From the NCBI GenBank assembly GCA_016871855.1, contig VHBQ01000008.1, forward strand, positions 1 to 58,672: 58,672 bases of DNA, written 5' to 3'. The DNA comes from Gemmatimonadota bacterium. GTDB lineage: Bacteria; Gemmatimonadota; Gemmatimonadetes; Gemmatimonadales; Gemmatimonadaceae. Both the position numbers and the translations under genes were made by a program. The notes beneath the pieces are model-generated. The model was given only the letters and a program-made list of their open reading frames with translations. It had not been told where the DNA came from and searched no databases. This document shows positions 33,722 through 41,952 of the stretch, piece after piece; positions within the stretch are counted from its first letter, which is position 1, and the number at the start of each line of letters is the position of its first letter.

Positions 33722-33752
33722 GCGCTCGGGTCGGCGCGCAAAGGGGCAGGTG

Positions 33753-35402
33753 GTGAGCTTCCGCGTTCGATTCCTGCCGGAAGATCGCTCCACGGTCGTC
33801 GACGGCCCGATCGACCTCTTTCTTGCCGCCGCGCAGAGCGACATCTGGACGGAGCAGCCGTGCGGAGCGCGCGCCGCGTGCGGCAAGTGCCGGGTGCAAG
33901 TCACGACCGGCGAAGTTCCGGTCACGGCGGCGGATCAGCGTCTGCTCACGGACGCCGAGCGCGCCGACGGATGGCGTCTCGGCTGCCAGTTGACGCTGGA
34001 CGGCGACGCGACCGTGACGGTCCCGCCGCAGACGCGCAACACCGCCACCAAGTCGTTCGGCGACGACGCGCGTTTCGGCGACGGCATTCAGCGGACGTTT
34101 CGCGCGAGGAAGACGCCGCCGACCACGGCGGAGTACGGCGTCGCGATTGACATCGGCTCCACGTCGCTGGCTGCCGCCTTGGTGGATCTCGCGGATGGCC
34201 GAGTGTGCGGCACGACGTCCCGCGTCAATCCACAGGTGCGCTACGGTGCCGACGTGATCTCGCGCATCCACTTCGCGCAGGAGCACGCGGACGGCAATGC
34301 GCAGCTGCACGACAGCGTCATCGAGGCCATTGGGCAGATGATCGCCGAGCTGACGGCCCAGCGTGGTGTGGCCGCAGAATCCGTCGGCGCGGTGGTGTGC
34401 GCGGGGAACGCAACGATGACGCACGCCGCCGTCGGGGCCGACATCGGGCCGCTGGGGCAGGCGCCGTACGAGGGGAGCTTCACGCATGAAGTGGAGCGGT
34501 CGGCGGCGTCTTTCGGCTGGCCGACGCATCCCGCGGCAGAGGCGCTCTTCCTGCCGATGGTCGGTCACCACATCGGCGGCGACACGGTGGGCGCGATACT
34601 CGCGTGCGGGCTCGACCGCGCTGACGCGTGGCAGCTTCTCATCGACCTCGGGACGAATACGGAGGTGGTGCTCGGGAGCGCACGCGGGCTTTTCGCGACC
34701 TCGACGGCGGCGGGGCCTGCCTTCGAAGGGGCGAACATCGAGCACGGCATGCGCGCGGCGCCCGGCGCGATTGACCGCGTGCGCGTACTGGCCAACGGAC
34801 GGCTCGTTGTGGGCACCGTTGCCAACCAGCCCGCTCGCGGCATCTGCGGCAGTGGACTGATCGACGCGGTGGCCGAGCTACACCGCGCGGGCGTGATCGC
34901 CGCGAGCGGCTACCTCCGCAGCCGCGACGAGTGCGCGGCCGCCGGATTGGCGGAGCGGATCTGCGAACGCGTCATCGAGGCGCCGTGTGGGTCGGGCGCG
35001 CTGCGGCGCGTCCGGTTCGACGGCGACGTGATGCTCTCCGCGCAGGACGTGCGGCAGTTGCAGCTGGTCAAGGGCTCCATCGCAGCGGGGATTGATCTCG
35101 TCCTCAGGCACGCCGGCGTGCGCGCGGGAGAACTCAGCGCCATTCACATCGCCGGGACGTTCGGGAGCTTCGTGCGCAAGGAGTCGGTGCAGGCCATCGG
35201 CCTCGTGCCGGCCATTGATCCTGAGCGGGTGCACTTCGTCGGCAACGCGGCGGGGGTGGGGGCGCGCATGGTGCTGGTGGATGCGCGCTATCGGGAGCGG
35301 GCGCGGCGCATCGCCGAGGAGTGCGCGTATCTCGAGCTGGCGGGACACCCAGACTATCAGGACGCCTTTGTCGCGGCCATCCCCTTGGGGGAGCGCGCGT
35401 GA
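33753..35402 (+). CDS. Corrinoid-protein activator (RamA/RACo-like, [2Fe-2S] plus ASKHA)
   Basis: 549 residues. An N-terminal plant-type ferredoxin domain has C37, C43, C46 and C78 (EQPCGARAACGKC...RLGCQ) for a [2Fe-2S] cluster. A DUF4445-type ASKHA ATPase region follows, with AIDIGSTSLAAALVDL, LLIDLGTNTEVVLG and IHIAGTFGSFVRKE. Such proteins use ATP to reduce accidentally oxidised Co(II) corrinoid protein to Co(I). The GTG at 33753 has AAGGGG six bases upstream; adjacent GTG 33750 is an alternative, and ATG 33718 is in another frame. The stop overlaps the next start by one base. Confidence 0.92.
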   Translation: MSFRVRFLPEDRSTVVDGPIDLFLAAAQSDIWTEQPCGARAACGKCRVQVTTGEVPVTAADQRLLTDAERADGWRLGCQLTLDGDATVTVPPQTRNTATKSFGDDARFGDGIQRTFRARKTPPTTAEYGVAIDIGSTSLAAALVDLADGRVCGTTSRVNPQVRYGADVISRIHFAQEHADGNAQLHDSVIEAIGQMIAELTAQRGVAAESVGAVVCAGNATMTHAAVGADIGPLGQAPYEGSFTHEVERSAASFGWPTHPAAEALFLPMVGHHIGGDTVGAILACGLDRADAWQLLIDLGTNTEVVLGSARGLFATSTAAGPAFEGANIEHGMRAAPGAIDRVRVLANGRLVVGTVANQPARGICGSGLIDAVAELHRAGVIAASGYLRSRDECAAAGLAERICERVIEAPCGSGALRRVRFDGDVMLSAQDVRQLQLVKGSIAAGIDLVLRHAGVRAGELSAIHIAGTFGSFVRKESVQAIGLVPAIDPERVHFVGNAAGVGARMVLVDARYRERARRIAEECAYLELAGHPDYQDAFVAAIPLGERA

Positions 35403-35668
35403 TGGCCAAGCCGCGCGTGCCGCCTGTCCCGACGGTCGATGCCGCGGAGCGCGCCCGCGTCGAGGCCGCGTATGCGCGGCTCGGGACGATGCTCACCGAG
35501 CTCGCAGACGCGCTGGGGGAGCGGATGCACGAGCGGTGTCCGTACCGCGCCCGTGACGAGCGCTGTACGTTTGCGGGCGGGTGTCGCAATCAACGGCGCG
35601 CTGGGCGCGGCGCCGCGCGCACGGTGTCGTGCGGAGGAGATCACCAGCTGCGGAGGACCGGCGATTGA
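35402..35668 (+). CDS. Small Cys-rich protein of the corrinoid operon, unknown function
   Basis: 88 residues. The N-terminal ~45 residues form an amphipathic helix (ERARVEAAYARLGTMLTELA). A compact motif follows: ERCPYRARDERCTFAGGCRNQ, written as C-P-Y-R-x4-R-C-T-F-x-G-G-C-x-N-Q with key Cys separated by eight and five residues, and a later TVSCGGD. Four Cys could bind Zn or an FeS cluster. It is coupled at both ends: ATG overlaps the activator's TGA by one base and its TGA overlaps the next TTG by four. That arrangement and the motif strongly suggest a real functional subunit or metal chaperone. No family name is known to me. Confidence 0.75.
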   Translation: MAKPRVPPVPTVDAAERARVEAAYARLGTMLTELADALGERMHERCPYRARDERCTFAGGCRNQRRAGRGAARTVSCGGDHQLRRTGD

Positions 35669-36861
35669 ACAGCCGCGAGCGAATGGACGTCGCGATGCGA
35701 CTCGGCGTCGCCGACCGCGTGCCGGTGATGTGCCAGCTCGCCCTCGGGCACTACTTCCTGCACGCCGGGCTCGACGCCATCGAGATCTGGCACGACACGC
35801 ATGCCTTCGCCGAGGCGCTCATCCGGCTGCAGCAGCGCTACGGCTTCGATGGCATCCTGATCAACCTTCCCGGACGCGACCCCGAGTGGCGGCGGGCCAT
35901 CTCGCGCATGGAGCGTCAGGGCGATGAGCGCATCGTCACGTGGAAGAACGGGTGGCACACCACCGCGCCCGACGACGACAACCCGCACGTCTATCAGGCC
36001 GACGGCACGCGCTACTTCCCAAGCTTCGACGAGGTGGAGCCCGACGCGCTCTTCTACGTGGAACCGCACGACCTGTCGAGCATCACGCATCCGTTCTCGT
36101 GGGGGTTCGACGGCGTGCGCGCAGAGCCCGGACGGGACTTCTTCCCGCCGTGGCACTACGACACCATCCGCGAAGTGGTGCGGCGCGTCGGCGCCGACGT
36201 GTCGGTGCACGGCGAGATCTTCTCGCCGTTCACGCAGTTCATGGAGCTGCTCGACTACACGAATGGGCTGATGGCGCTGATGGATGACCCGGGGAAGGTG
36301 CGAGCCTGCCTCGACCGGCTGGCCGACGGCGCCGTCGCACTCGGGCGCGGGCAGGCGCGCGCCGGGGCACATGCGATCCTTATCTCGTCGGCTTTCGCCG
36401 GCGCCGGGCTCATTTCACGCGAGCACTATTCGGAGTTCGTGCTGCCGTATGAGCGCAAGGTGATTGACGGCATCCAGGCCGAGTGCGACGTGCCCATCTA
36501 TACCCACACGTGCGGGGCCATCGGCGACCGGCTCGACTTGATGGAGGCGACGCACACCAACGGCATCGACACGCTCGATCCGCCGCCGCTCGGGACGGTT
36601 GAGTTGGCCGATGCCGTGCGGCAGACGAAGGGGAAGATGTTCATCAAGGGGAACCTCGATCCGGTGAACACCGTGCTCTTCGGCACGCCGGATGACGTGC
36701 GGGCTGCGGCGCGCGGACGGCTGGAGCTGGCCGCCCCCGGCGGCGGCTACATCCTGAGCACGGCCTGCTCGGTGGCCCCCGCCGCGCCGCCAGAGAACAT
36801 CATGGTCCTGCGCGAGGCGGTGGAGATGTGGGGCACGTATCCCGAGGGCCAACGGACGTGA
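35665..36861 (+). CDS. UroD-family cobalamin-dependent methyltransferase (MtaA/MtbA-like)
   Basis: 398 residues. The uroporphyrinogen-decarboxylase fold is evident, but it matches methyltransferase members: Y-T-H-T-C-G gives H281 and C283, and STACSVAPAAPPEN gives C368, the His-x-Cys...Cys zinc site used to bind a thiol or polarise a methyl donor. The Arg residues of true haem-pathway decarboxylases are not apparent. It may take a methyl group from an imported donor to the corrinoid protein, or the reverse. TTG 35665 is chosen because GGAGG (35652-35656) lies eight bases upstream and TTGA overlaps the preceding stop; ATG 35683 is the alternative. Confidence 0.88.
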   Translation: MNSRERMDVAMRLGVADRVPVMCQLALGHYFLHAGLDAIEIWHDTHAFAEALIRLQQRYGFDGILINLPGRDPEWRRAISRMERQGDERIVTWKNGWHTTAPDDDNPHVYQADGTRYFPSFDEVEPDALFYVEPHDLSSITHPFSWGFDGVRAEPGRDFFPPWHYDTIREVVRRVGADVSVHGEIFSPFTQFMELLDYTNGLMALMDDPGKVRACLDRLADGAVALGRGQARAGAHAILISSAFAGAGLISREHYSEFVLPYERKVIDGIQAECDVPIYTHTCGAIGDRLDLMEATHTNGIDTLDPPPLGTVELADAVRQTKGKMFIKGNLDPVNTVLFGTPDDVRAAARGRLELAAPGGGYILSTACSVAPAAPPENIMVLREAVEMWGTYPEGQRT

Positions 36862-36894
36862 GGCGCGCCACGCGAATCGGGCGCGGAGGCGCCG

Positions 36895-37776
36895 ATGCGT
36901 GAGCCGCTGCTCGACGCGCTGCGTCGCGGCGCGACGTTCGTCGGCGACGGCGGCATGGGGACGGAGCTGCAGCGCGCTGGCCTCGAGCCCGGGGGCTGCG
37001 GCGACGAATGGAACCTGTCGCATCCTGTATCCGTGCAGGAGATCCAGCGTCGGTACGTCGAGGCCGGAGCGCAGATCATCCTCGCGAATACGTTCGGCAC
37101 CAACCGCTTCGTCCTGTCGCGCTACGACCTCGAGAACCGCGTCGCCGATATCGCGCGCGCGGCGGCGATCAACGCGCGCGCCGCCGCCGGTACGCGTGCC
37201 TACGTCCTTGGCGACATCGGTCCGTGCGGCGGCTTCCTGGAACCGCTCGGCGAGATCTCGGCGAATGAACTCGAGGAGACCTGGCGCTCGGCGATTGCGG
37301 CCATGCTCGCCGAGGGCGTGGATGGGATCATCTTCGAAACGATGACCGCGCTGGACGAGATCACGCTGGGCATTCGCGTGGCGCGAGCGCTCGGCGCGCC
37401 GATGATCGTGGCCTCGATGTCGTACGATCCGGTGCGGGGCGGGGGATTCCGCACGATGATGGGCGTCGCACCGTCCGACGGGGCGCGCGCGTGCGTCGAG
37501 GCGGGCGCGCATGTGGTGGGAGCCAACTGCGGGCGTGCCGAGCCGGAGGACTTCGCCGCGATCGCCACCGAAATGCGCGCGGCCACGGACGCGCCGTTGA
37601 TCCTCCAGCCGAATGCCGGCCAGCCCGAGCTGCGCGGCGACGCGATCGTCTATCCGCGCGATCCGGCCTCGCTCGCGCCGGCGCTGGTGGAGCTCTCACG
37701 CCACGCGGCGATCGTTGGCGGGTGCTGCGGGACGACGCCCGGACATATCGCGGCGTTCGTGCATCAGCGGGGCTAG
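36895..37776 (+). CDS. Homocysteine S-methyltransferase
   Basis: 293 residues of the betaine-homocysteine methyltransferase/MetH N-terminal fold. GDGGMGTELQRAG starts the barrel, NTFGTNRF and GDIGPCGG bind homocysteine, and the zinc ligands are C212 (GANCG), C277 and C278 (GGCCGTTP). It has the MetH homocysteine module alone, without folate, cobalamin or activation domains, which are instead encoded separately by the corrinoid and activator genes upstream. It likely transfers the corrinoid-bound methyl group to homocysteine to make methionine. GGAGG five bases before ATG. Last gene of the operon. Confidence 0.9.
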   Translation: MREPLLDALRRGATFVGDGGMGTELQRAGLEPGGCGDEWNLSHPVSVQEIQRRYVEAGAQIILANTFGTNRFVLSRYDLENRVADIARAAAINARAAAGTRAYVLGDIGPCGGFLEPLGEISANELEETWRSAIAAMLAEGVDGIIFETMTALDEITLGIRVARALGAPMIVASMSYDPVRGGGFRTMMGVAPSDGARACVEAGAHVVGANCGRAEPEDFAAIATEMRAATDAPLILQPNAGQPELRGDAIVYPRDPASLAPALVELSRHAAIVGGCCGTTPGHIAAFVHQRG

Positions 37777-37782
37777 CCCCGC
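37767..37782 (+). terminator. Palindrome over the stop of the homocysteine methyltransferase gene
   Basis: GCGGGGCTAGCCCCGC is a perfect 16-base palindrome containing the TAG stop. It could act as the end of the corrinoid operon, although no T-run follows. Confidence 0.4.
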
Positions 37783-37837
37783 CGGCCGCGCAGAGGTCTC
37801 GCCTGGCCCCCCTTCAGCGGGGTACCCGTTCCGGGCG

Positions 37838-37843
37838 TATAAT
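37838..37843 (+). promoter_or_regulatory. Candidate -10 box TATAAT
   Basis: A perfect TATAAT in a GC-rich spacer, 44 bases before the metalloprotease ATG. The TTCAGC at 37813 is a poor -35 with 19-base spacing. Confidence 0.45.
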
Positions 37844-37886
37844 TCCGTCCCCTTGCGTCTCTCAGCTGCCAACCACAGGTCACCAG

Positions 37887-40490
37887 ATGAAAGCCTCTAC
37901 TACCCTGATGTTGCTGGCGGTCGCCGTGACGGCGGCTTGCGGTAAGACCCCCCCAGCCACGACGCCAGCTCCGCAGGCTACGCCGCCGGCCGCCGGACCC
38001 CGTCCTGCTGCCGCGCCAACGCCAACGCCAGCGGCGGCGCCGCGGGCCGCGGCCGCCCAGGATACCACCGCACGCCCGGCCGGTGCCGCTCCAGGCGCCC
38101 CCGTTGCGCCCGGCGCCGAGGCACAGCCGCGGCCGTACAACCGGGTGATCACGGCGGAAGCGAAGAGTCGCGCCGGGATGTTCAAGACGCATCAGGTGGG
38201 CAGCCGCCACTACTTCGAGATTCCGCGGGCGGCGATGAACAAGGAGATGATCATCGTCACGCGCGGCGTCCGGGTTCCCGCGGGCAGTCTCGCCGGGCAA
38301 CAGATCGGCCAGACGCAGGTCGTGCGCTGGGAGCGCCGGGACAACCGCATCTTCCTCCGCCGCATCTCGTACGCCACCGTCGCCGATTCGACGACGCCGA
38401 TCTACCGCGCCGTTCGCAATTCGAACGAAGACGTCATCCTTGGCGCCTTCAACGTGGAAGCCTGGAGTGCGGACAGCGCCGCGGTGATCGAGGTCGGCCG
38501 GTTCTACACGGCCCCGCCCACCGAGATCGGGCCGGGGTCGGCGTTCCGGACGCCGCCCGACGCGAACCGCTCGTACGTGGACCGCGTGCTGTCGTTCCCG
38601 AAAAACGTTGAAGTCGAGGCCACACTCACCTATGCCGCGCCGCCAGCCGGGACCCCGGCGCCCGCCACCGGGTTTGGCACGGCGCCAACCGGGACGGCCA
38701 CCATCACGCTGCGGTGGAGCATGTTGGCGCTTCCAGAGAAGCCGATGATGCCGCGCCTGTTCGACAAGCGCGTCGGCTTCTTCTCGCTCAGTCAGGTGGA
38801 CTACGGTCGTCCGGAGCAGAGGGCCGAGACGCGGAACTACATCGTGCGGTGGCGGCTGGAGAAGAAGGACCCCAATGCTGCCAAGTCGGAGCCGGTGAAG
38901 CCGATCACGTACTACGTGGATCCGGCGACGCCGGAGTGGCTCAAGCCGTGGGTGAAGAAGGGGATCGAGGACTGGCAGCCGGCGTTCGAGGAGGCGGGCT
39001 TCATTCGCGGCATCGTAGCCGCGGACGCGCCCACCAAGGAGCAGGACCCCGACTGGTCGCCGGAGGATGCGCGGTACTCGGTGGTGCGTTGGATGGCGTC
39101 CACCATCGAGAACGCCGTCGGACCGAACGTCAATGATCCACGCAGCGGTGAGATCCTCGAGTCCGACATCTACATGTTCCACAACATCATGAACCTCCAG
39201 CGGACCTGGTACTTCACGCAGGTGGGGCACCTGGATCCGCGCGCGCGTCAGTGGCCCATGCCCGACTCGCTCATGGGTGAGTTGGTGCGGTTCGTGGTCG
39301 CGCACGAGGTTGGGCACACGCTCGGATATCAGCACGACCAGAAGGGAAGCGCGCTGTACCCCACCGACTCGGTGCGCAGCCGCACGTGGGTCGCCAAGAT
39401 GGGACACAGCCCGTCCATCATGGACTACTCGCGCTTCAACTACGTGGCCCAGCCGGAGGACGGCATCGCGCTCAAGGACCTGATTCCGCGCATCGGGCCG
39501 TGGGACAAGTACATCACCCGATGGGGCTACACGCCGATTCCGGCCGCGAAGACGCCGGACGCGGAGTGGGCGACGCTCGACCAGTGGTCCCGCGAACAGG
39601 AGCGTGTGCCGTGGTACCGGTTCGACGTGCGGGACGCGGGCAGCGGCGATCCCGGCGCGCACTCGGAAGCCGTCGGCGACGCGGACCCAGTCAAGGCAAC
39701 CGGCTGGGGGATCAGAAGCATCAAGCAGATCGTCCCACTCCTCGTGCCCTCGACCGTGCAGCCGGGCGCGGACTTCGACGACCTCGTGATGATGTACGAC
39801 CGGCTGGTCGGCCAGTGGTCCACCGAGCTGCGGCACGTCGCCTGGGTGGTTGGTGGCGTGGAAGCGCAGGAGAAGTACGGCGGACAGGACGGCGTCCGGT
39901 TCAAGCCGCTGCCGAAGTCGCGTCAGAAGGAGGCAGTGCGCTTCCTCATCGACAACGCGTTTGCCACGCCCACGTGGCTGACGCCGGAAGAGATTCTTCG
40001 GCGGATCGAAGTCGAAGGCGCCATTCGGCGCATCGTGTCGGCGCAATCGGGCGTGCTGAGCACGCTGATGAGCGATCGCCGGCTCGAACGGCTCATCGAG
40101 CACGAGGCCTTGGCCAAGAACCGAGGTGACGCGTACAGCCTGACGGAGATGGCGGCCGATGTGCGGCGGGGGATCTGGTCGGAGTTGGGCGCGGGAACCG
40201 TTCAGGTGAACGCGTATCGGCGGGAGCTCCAGCGCGCGTTCCTCAGCGCGATGGACGCCAAGATCAACCCGACGCCCGCGCAGCTTCCTGCCGGCCTGCC
40301 CGCGGGCTTCGCGGCGCAGTTCGGTCCGGCGCGCGCGACCAGCGACATCCGCGCGGTGTTGCGTGCCGAGGTGAAGGCGCTCGACGCTGACCTCGCCGCG
40401 GCCGCGGGACGGGCCGGTGACGCCGTCACGCGCGCGCACATTGCCGACGCCCGGGTGCAGATCGACCGGATTCTCGATCCGCGAAAGTAG
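37887..40490 (+). CDS. DUF5117-type zinc metalloprotease lipoprotein
   Basis: 867 residues. A lipoprotein signal (LMLLAVAVTAACGK) leads to a Pro/Ala-rich linker (about 20-80), then a beta-rich domain and a metzincin catalytic domain: VVAHEVGHTLGYQHD gives the HExxHxxGxxH zinc site and SIMDYSRFNY the Met-turn. The architecture matches DUF5117/DUF4953 zinc-dependent metalloproteases frequent in Gemmatimonadota and Bacteroidota, likely anchored in the outer membrane and degrading extracellular protein. The ATG at 37887 fits the signal peptide. It is a single-gene unit with a TATAAT box upstream. Confidence 0.88.
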   Translation: MKASTTLMLLAVAVTAACGKTPPATTPAPQATPPAAGPRPAAAPTPTPAAAPRAAAAQDTTARPAGAAPGAPVAPGAEAQPRPYNRVITAEAKSRAGMFKTHQVGSRHYFEIPRAAMNKEMIIVTRGVRVPAGSLAGQQIGQTQVVRWERRDNRIFLRRISYATVADSTTPIYRAVRNSNEDVILGAFNVEAWSADSAAVIEVGRFYTAPPTEIGPGSAFRTPPDANRSYVDRVLSFPKNVEVEATLTYAAPPAGTPAPATGFGTAPTGTATITLRWSMLALPEKPMMPRLFDKRVGFFSLSQVDYGRPEQRAETRNYIVRWRLEKKDPNAAKSEPVKPITYYVDPATPEWLKPWVKKGIEDWQPAFEEAGFIRGIVAADAPTKEQDPDWSPEDARYSVVRWMASTIENAVGPNVNDPRSGEILESDIYMFHNIMNLQRTWYFTQVGHLDPRARQWPMPDSLMGELVRFVVAHEVGHTLGYQHDQKGSALYPTDSVRSRTWVAKMGHSPSIMDYSRFNYVAQPEDGIALKDLIPRIGPWDKYITRWGYTPIPAAKTPDAEWATLDQWSREQERVPWYRFDVRDAGSGDPGAHSEAVGDADPVKATGWGIRSIKQIVPLLVPSTVQPGADFDDLVMMYDRLVGQWSTELRHVAWVVGGVEAQEKYGGQDGVRFKPLPKSRQKEAVRFLIDNAFATPTWLTPEEILRRIEVEGAIRRIVSAQSGVLSTLMSDRRLERLIEHEALAKNRGDAYSLTEMAADVRRGIWSELGAGTVQVNAYRRELQRAFLSAMDAKINPTPAQLPAGLPAGFAAQFGPARATSDIRAVLRAEVKALDADLAAAAGRAGDAVTRAHIADARVQIDRILDPRK

Positions 40491-40698
40491 GATTGTAGAC
40501 GAACGCCCCTGCGGGCGCGGCGTGCAGAGTGGCCGGACGATCCGGCGGCTCCGCACGTCGCGTTTGCAGCCGGTCCGTCTCCCAGTGCACCTTCTGCGAG
40601 CGTCCCACGCTGCTCGCCCCGTCGCGCGCGGCCATCCCGTGCCTGCAATGGGTTACTATTAATGCTCCCGTTTCACCCTCGACAATCGGGTCCGGTCC

Positions 40699-41919
40699 AT
40701 GTCTGACACGCTCCTCGGCTCCCCCGACCTGAAGCCCCGCACGGGCGACCTCTACAACATCGACGCCGGACTCACCGAGGAAGAGCGCGCGATTCGCGAC
40801 TCGGTGCGCGCCTTCGTGGACGAGAAGGTCCTTCCGATCATCGGCCAGTGCTACGTGGACGGCCGCTTCCCGACGGAACTCATCGCCGAGATGGGGGCGC
40901 AGGGCTACTTCGGCGCGAATCTCCCGGAAGAGTACGGCTGCGCCGGACTGAGCAACGTCGCGTACGGACTGATCAATCAGGAGCTTGAACGCGGCGACTC
41001 CGGCATCCGTTCGTTCTCATCGGTGCAGGGCGCGCTGGTCATGTACCCCATCTACGCCTTCGGCAGCGAGGAGCAGAAGCGGCGCTACCTGCCGAAGATG
41101 GCGACCGGGGAGGTCATCGGCTGCTTCGGGCTCACCGAGCCCGACTACGGGTCCAACCCCTCTGGAATGATCACGCGCGCCCGGCAGCAAAAGGACGGCA
41201 CGTGGGTGCTGAACGGCGCGAAGATGTGGATCACCAACGGCTCGCTCTCGCAGGTCGGCGTTGTCTGGGCCAAGACCGAAGACAACGACCCCGACGCGAA
41301 AAGCGTCCGCGGCTTCCTTGTGCCGACCGGCACGAAGGGATACGCGATCAAGGAGACGAAGGGGAAGCTCTCCCTGCGCGCCTCGATGACGAGCGAGTTG
41401 GTCTTCGACGATGTGCACCTTCCCGCGGACGCGATCCTCCCCAACTCGAAGGGGCTGAAGAGTCCGTTGATGTGCCTGACGCAGGCGCGTTACGGCATTG
41501 CGTGGGGGGCGATGGGGGCGGCGATCGCCTGCTACGAGGAGGCGCTCAGCTACTCCAAGACCCGCGTGATGTTCGACCGGCCGATCGGCGGCTTCCAGAT
41601 CCAGCAGGTGCGCCTCGCCGACATGCTCACCGAAATTGTGAAGGGGCAACTGCTCGCGCTGCACCTCGGGCGGATGAAGGATGCCGGCACGTACACGCCA
41701 CAGCAGGTCAGCCTGGCGAAGCGCAACAACGTGAATGTCGCCACCGACATCGCCCGCGAGGCGCGCCGCCTGCTCGGCGCCAACGGCATCCTCGCCGAAT
41801 ACCACTCGATGCGCCACATGGCGAACCTCGAGAGCGTGTACACGTACGAGGGGACGCACGACGTGCATTCGTTGGTGATTGGGATGGCGGAAACCGGGTT
41901 CAACGCGTTCAAGGGGTGA
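40699..41919 (+). CDS. gcdH: Glutaryl-CoA dehydrogenase (acyl-CoA dehydrogenase family)
   Basis: 406 residues. SVQGALVMYPIYAFGSEEQK, IGCFGLTEPDYGSNPSGM, WITNGSLSQVGVVWAK, RYGIAWGAMGAA and LGANGILAEYHSMRHMANLE follow glutaryl-CoA dehydrogenase almost block by block, and the catalytic Glu lies in YTYEGTHDVHSLVIG. The enzyme oxidises and decarboxylates glutaryl-CoA to crotonyl-CoA with FAD in lysine, tryptophan or aromatic breakdown, passing electrons to ETF. The etfBA genes and an EMO-type ETF oxidoreductase lie 4 and 9 kb downstream, so the full electron path is local. The stop codon is the start of a heptamer array. Confidence 0.9.
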   Translation: MSDTLLGSPDLKPRTGDLYNIDAGLTEEERAIRDSVRAFVDEKVLPIIGQCYVDGRFPTELIAEMGAQGYFGANLPEEYGCAGLSNVAYGLINQELERGDSGIRSFSSVQGALVMYPIYAFGSEEQKRRYLPKMATGEVIGCFGLTEPDYGSNPSGMITRARQQKDGTWVLNGAKMWITNGSLSQVGVVWAKTEDNDPDAKSVRGFLVPTGTKGYAIKETKGKLSLRASMTSELVFDDVHLPADAILPNSKGLKSPLMCLTQARYGIAWGAMGAAIACYEEALSYSKTRVMFDRPIGGFQIQQVRLADMLTEIVKGQLLALHLGRMKDAGTYTPQQVSLAKRNNVNVATDIAREARRLLGANGILAEYHSMRHMANLESVYTYEGTHDVHSLVIGMAETGFNAFKG

Positions 41920-41952
41920 CGGTTAACGGTGGACGGTAGACGGTAGACGATG
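41918..41952 (+). repeat. Heptamer array, 5 units, spanning the whole gcdH-hydroxylase spacer
   Basis: GACGGTT AACGGTG GACGGTA GACGGTA GACGATG. The first two bases are part of the gcdH TGA and the last three are the ATG of the following gene, so the whole intergenic sequence is repeat, with stop and start codons built from repeat bases. Confidence 0.88.

Noticed and set aside
35665-36861. Uroporphyrinogen decarboxylase (hemE)
   Set aside because: The Zn-type HTC...C site and the corrinoid operon fit a methyltransferase; other haem genes are absent nearby.
37773-40556. A 927-residue minus-strand frame opposite the DUF5117-type protease
   Set aside because: The composition is dominated by Arg, His and Val with no domain, and the plus strand has a complete metzincin with signal peptide.
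40491-40698. A tRNA or small gene in the gap before gcdH
   Set aside because: No cloverleaf or T-loop sequence could be built; only a weak CGCCC/GGGCG hairpin at 40504-40517 and an AT-rich stretch near 40654 were seen.
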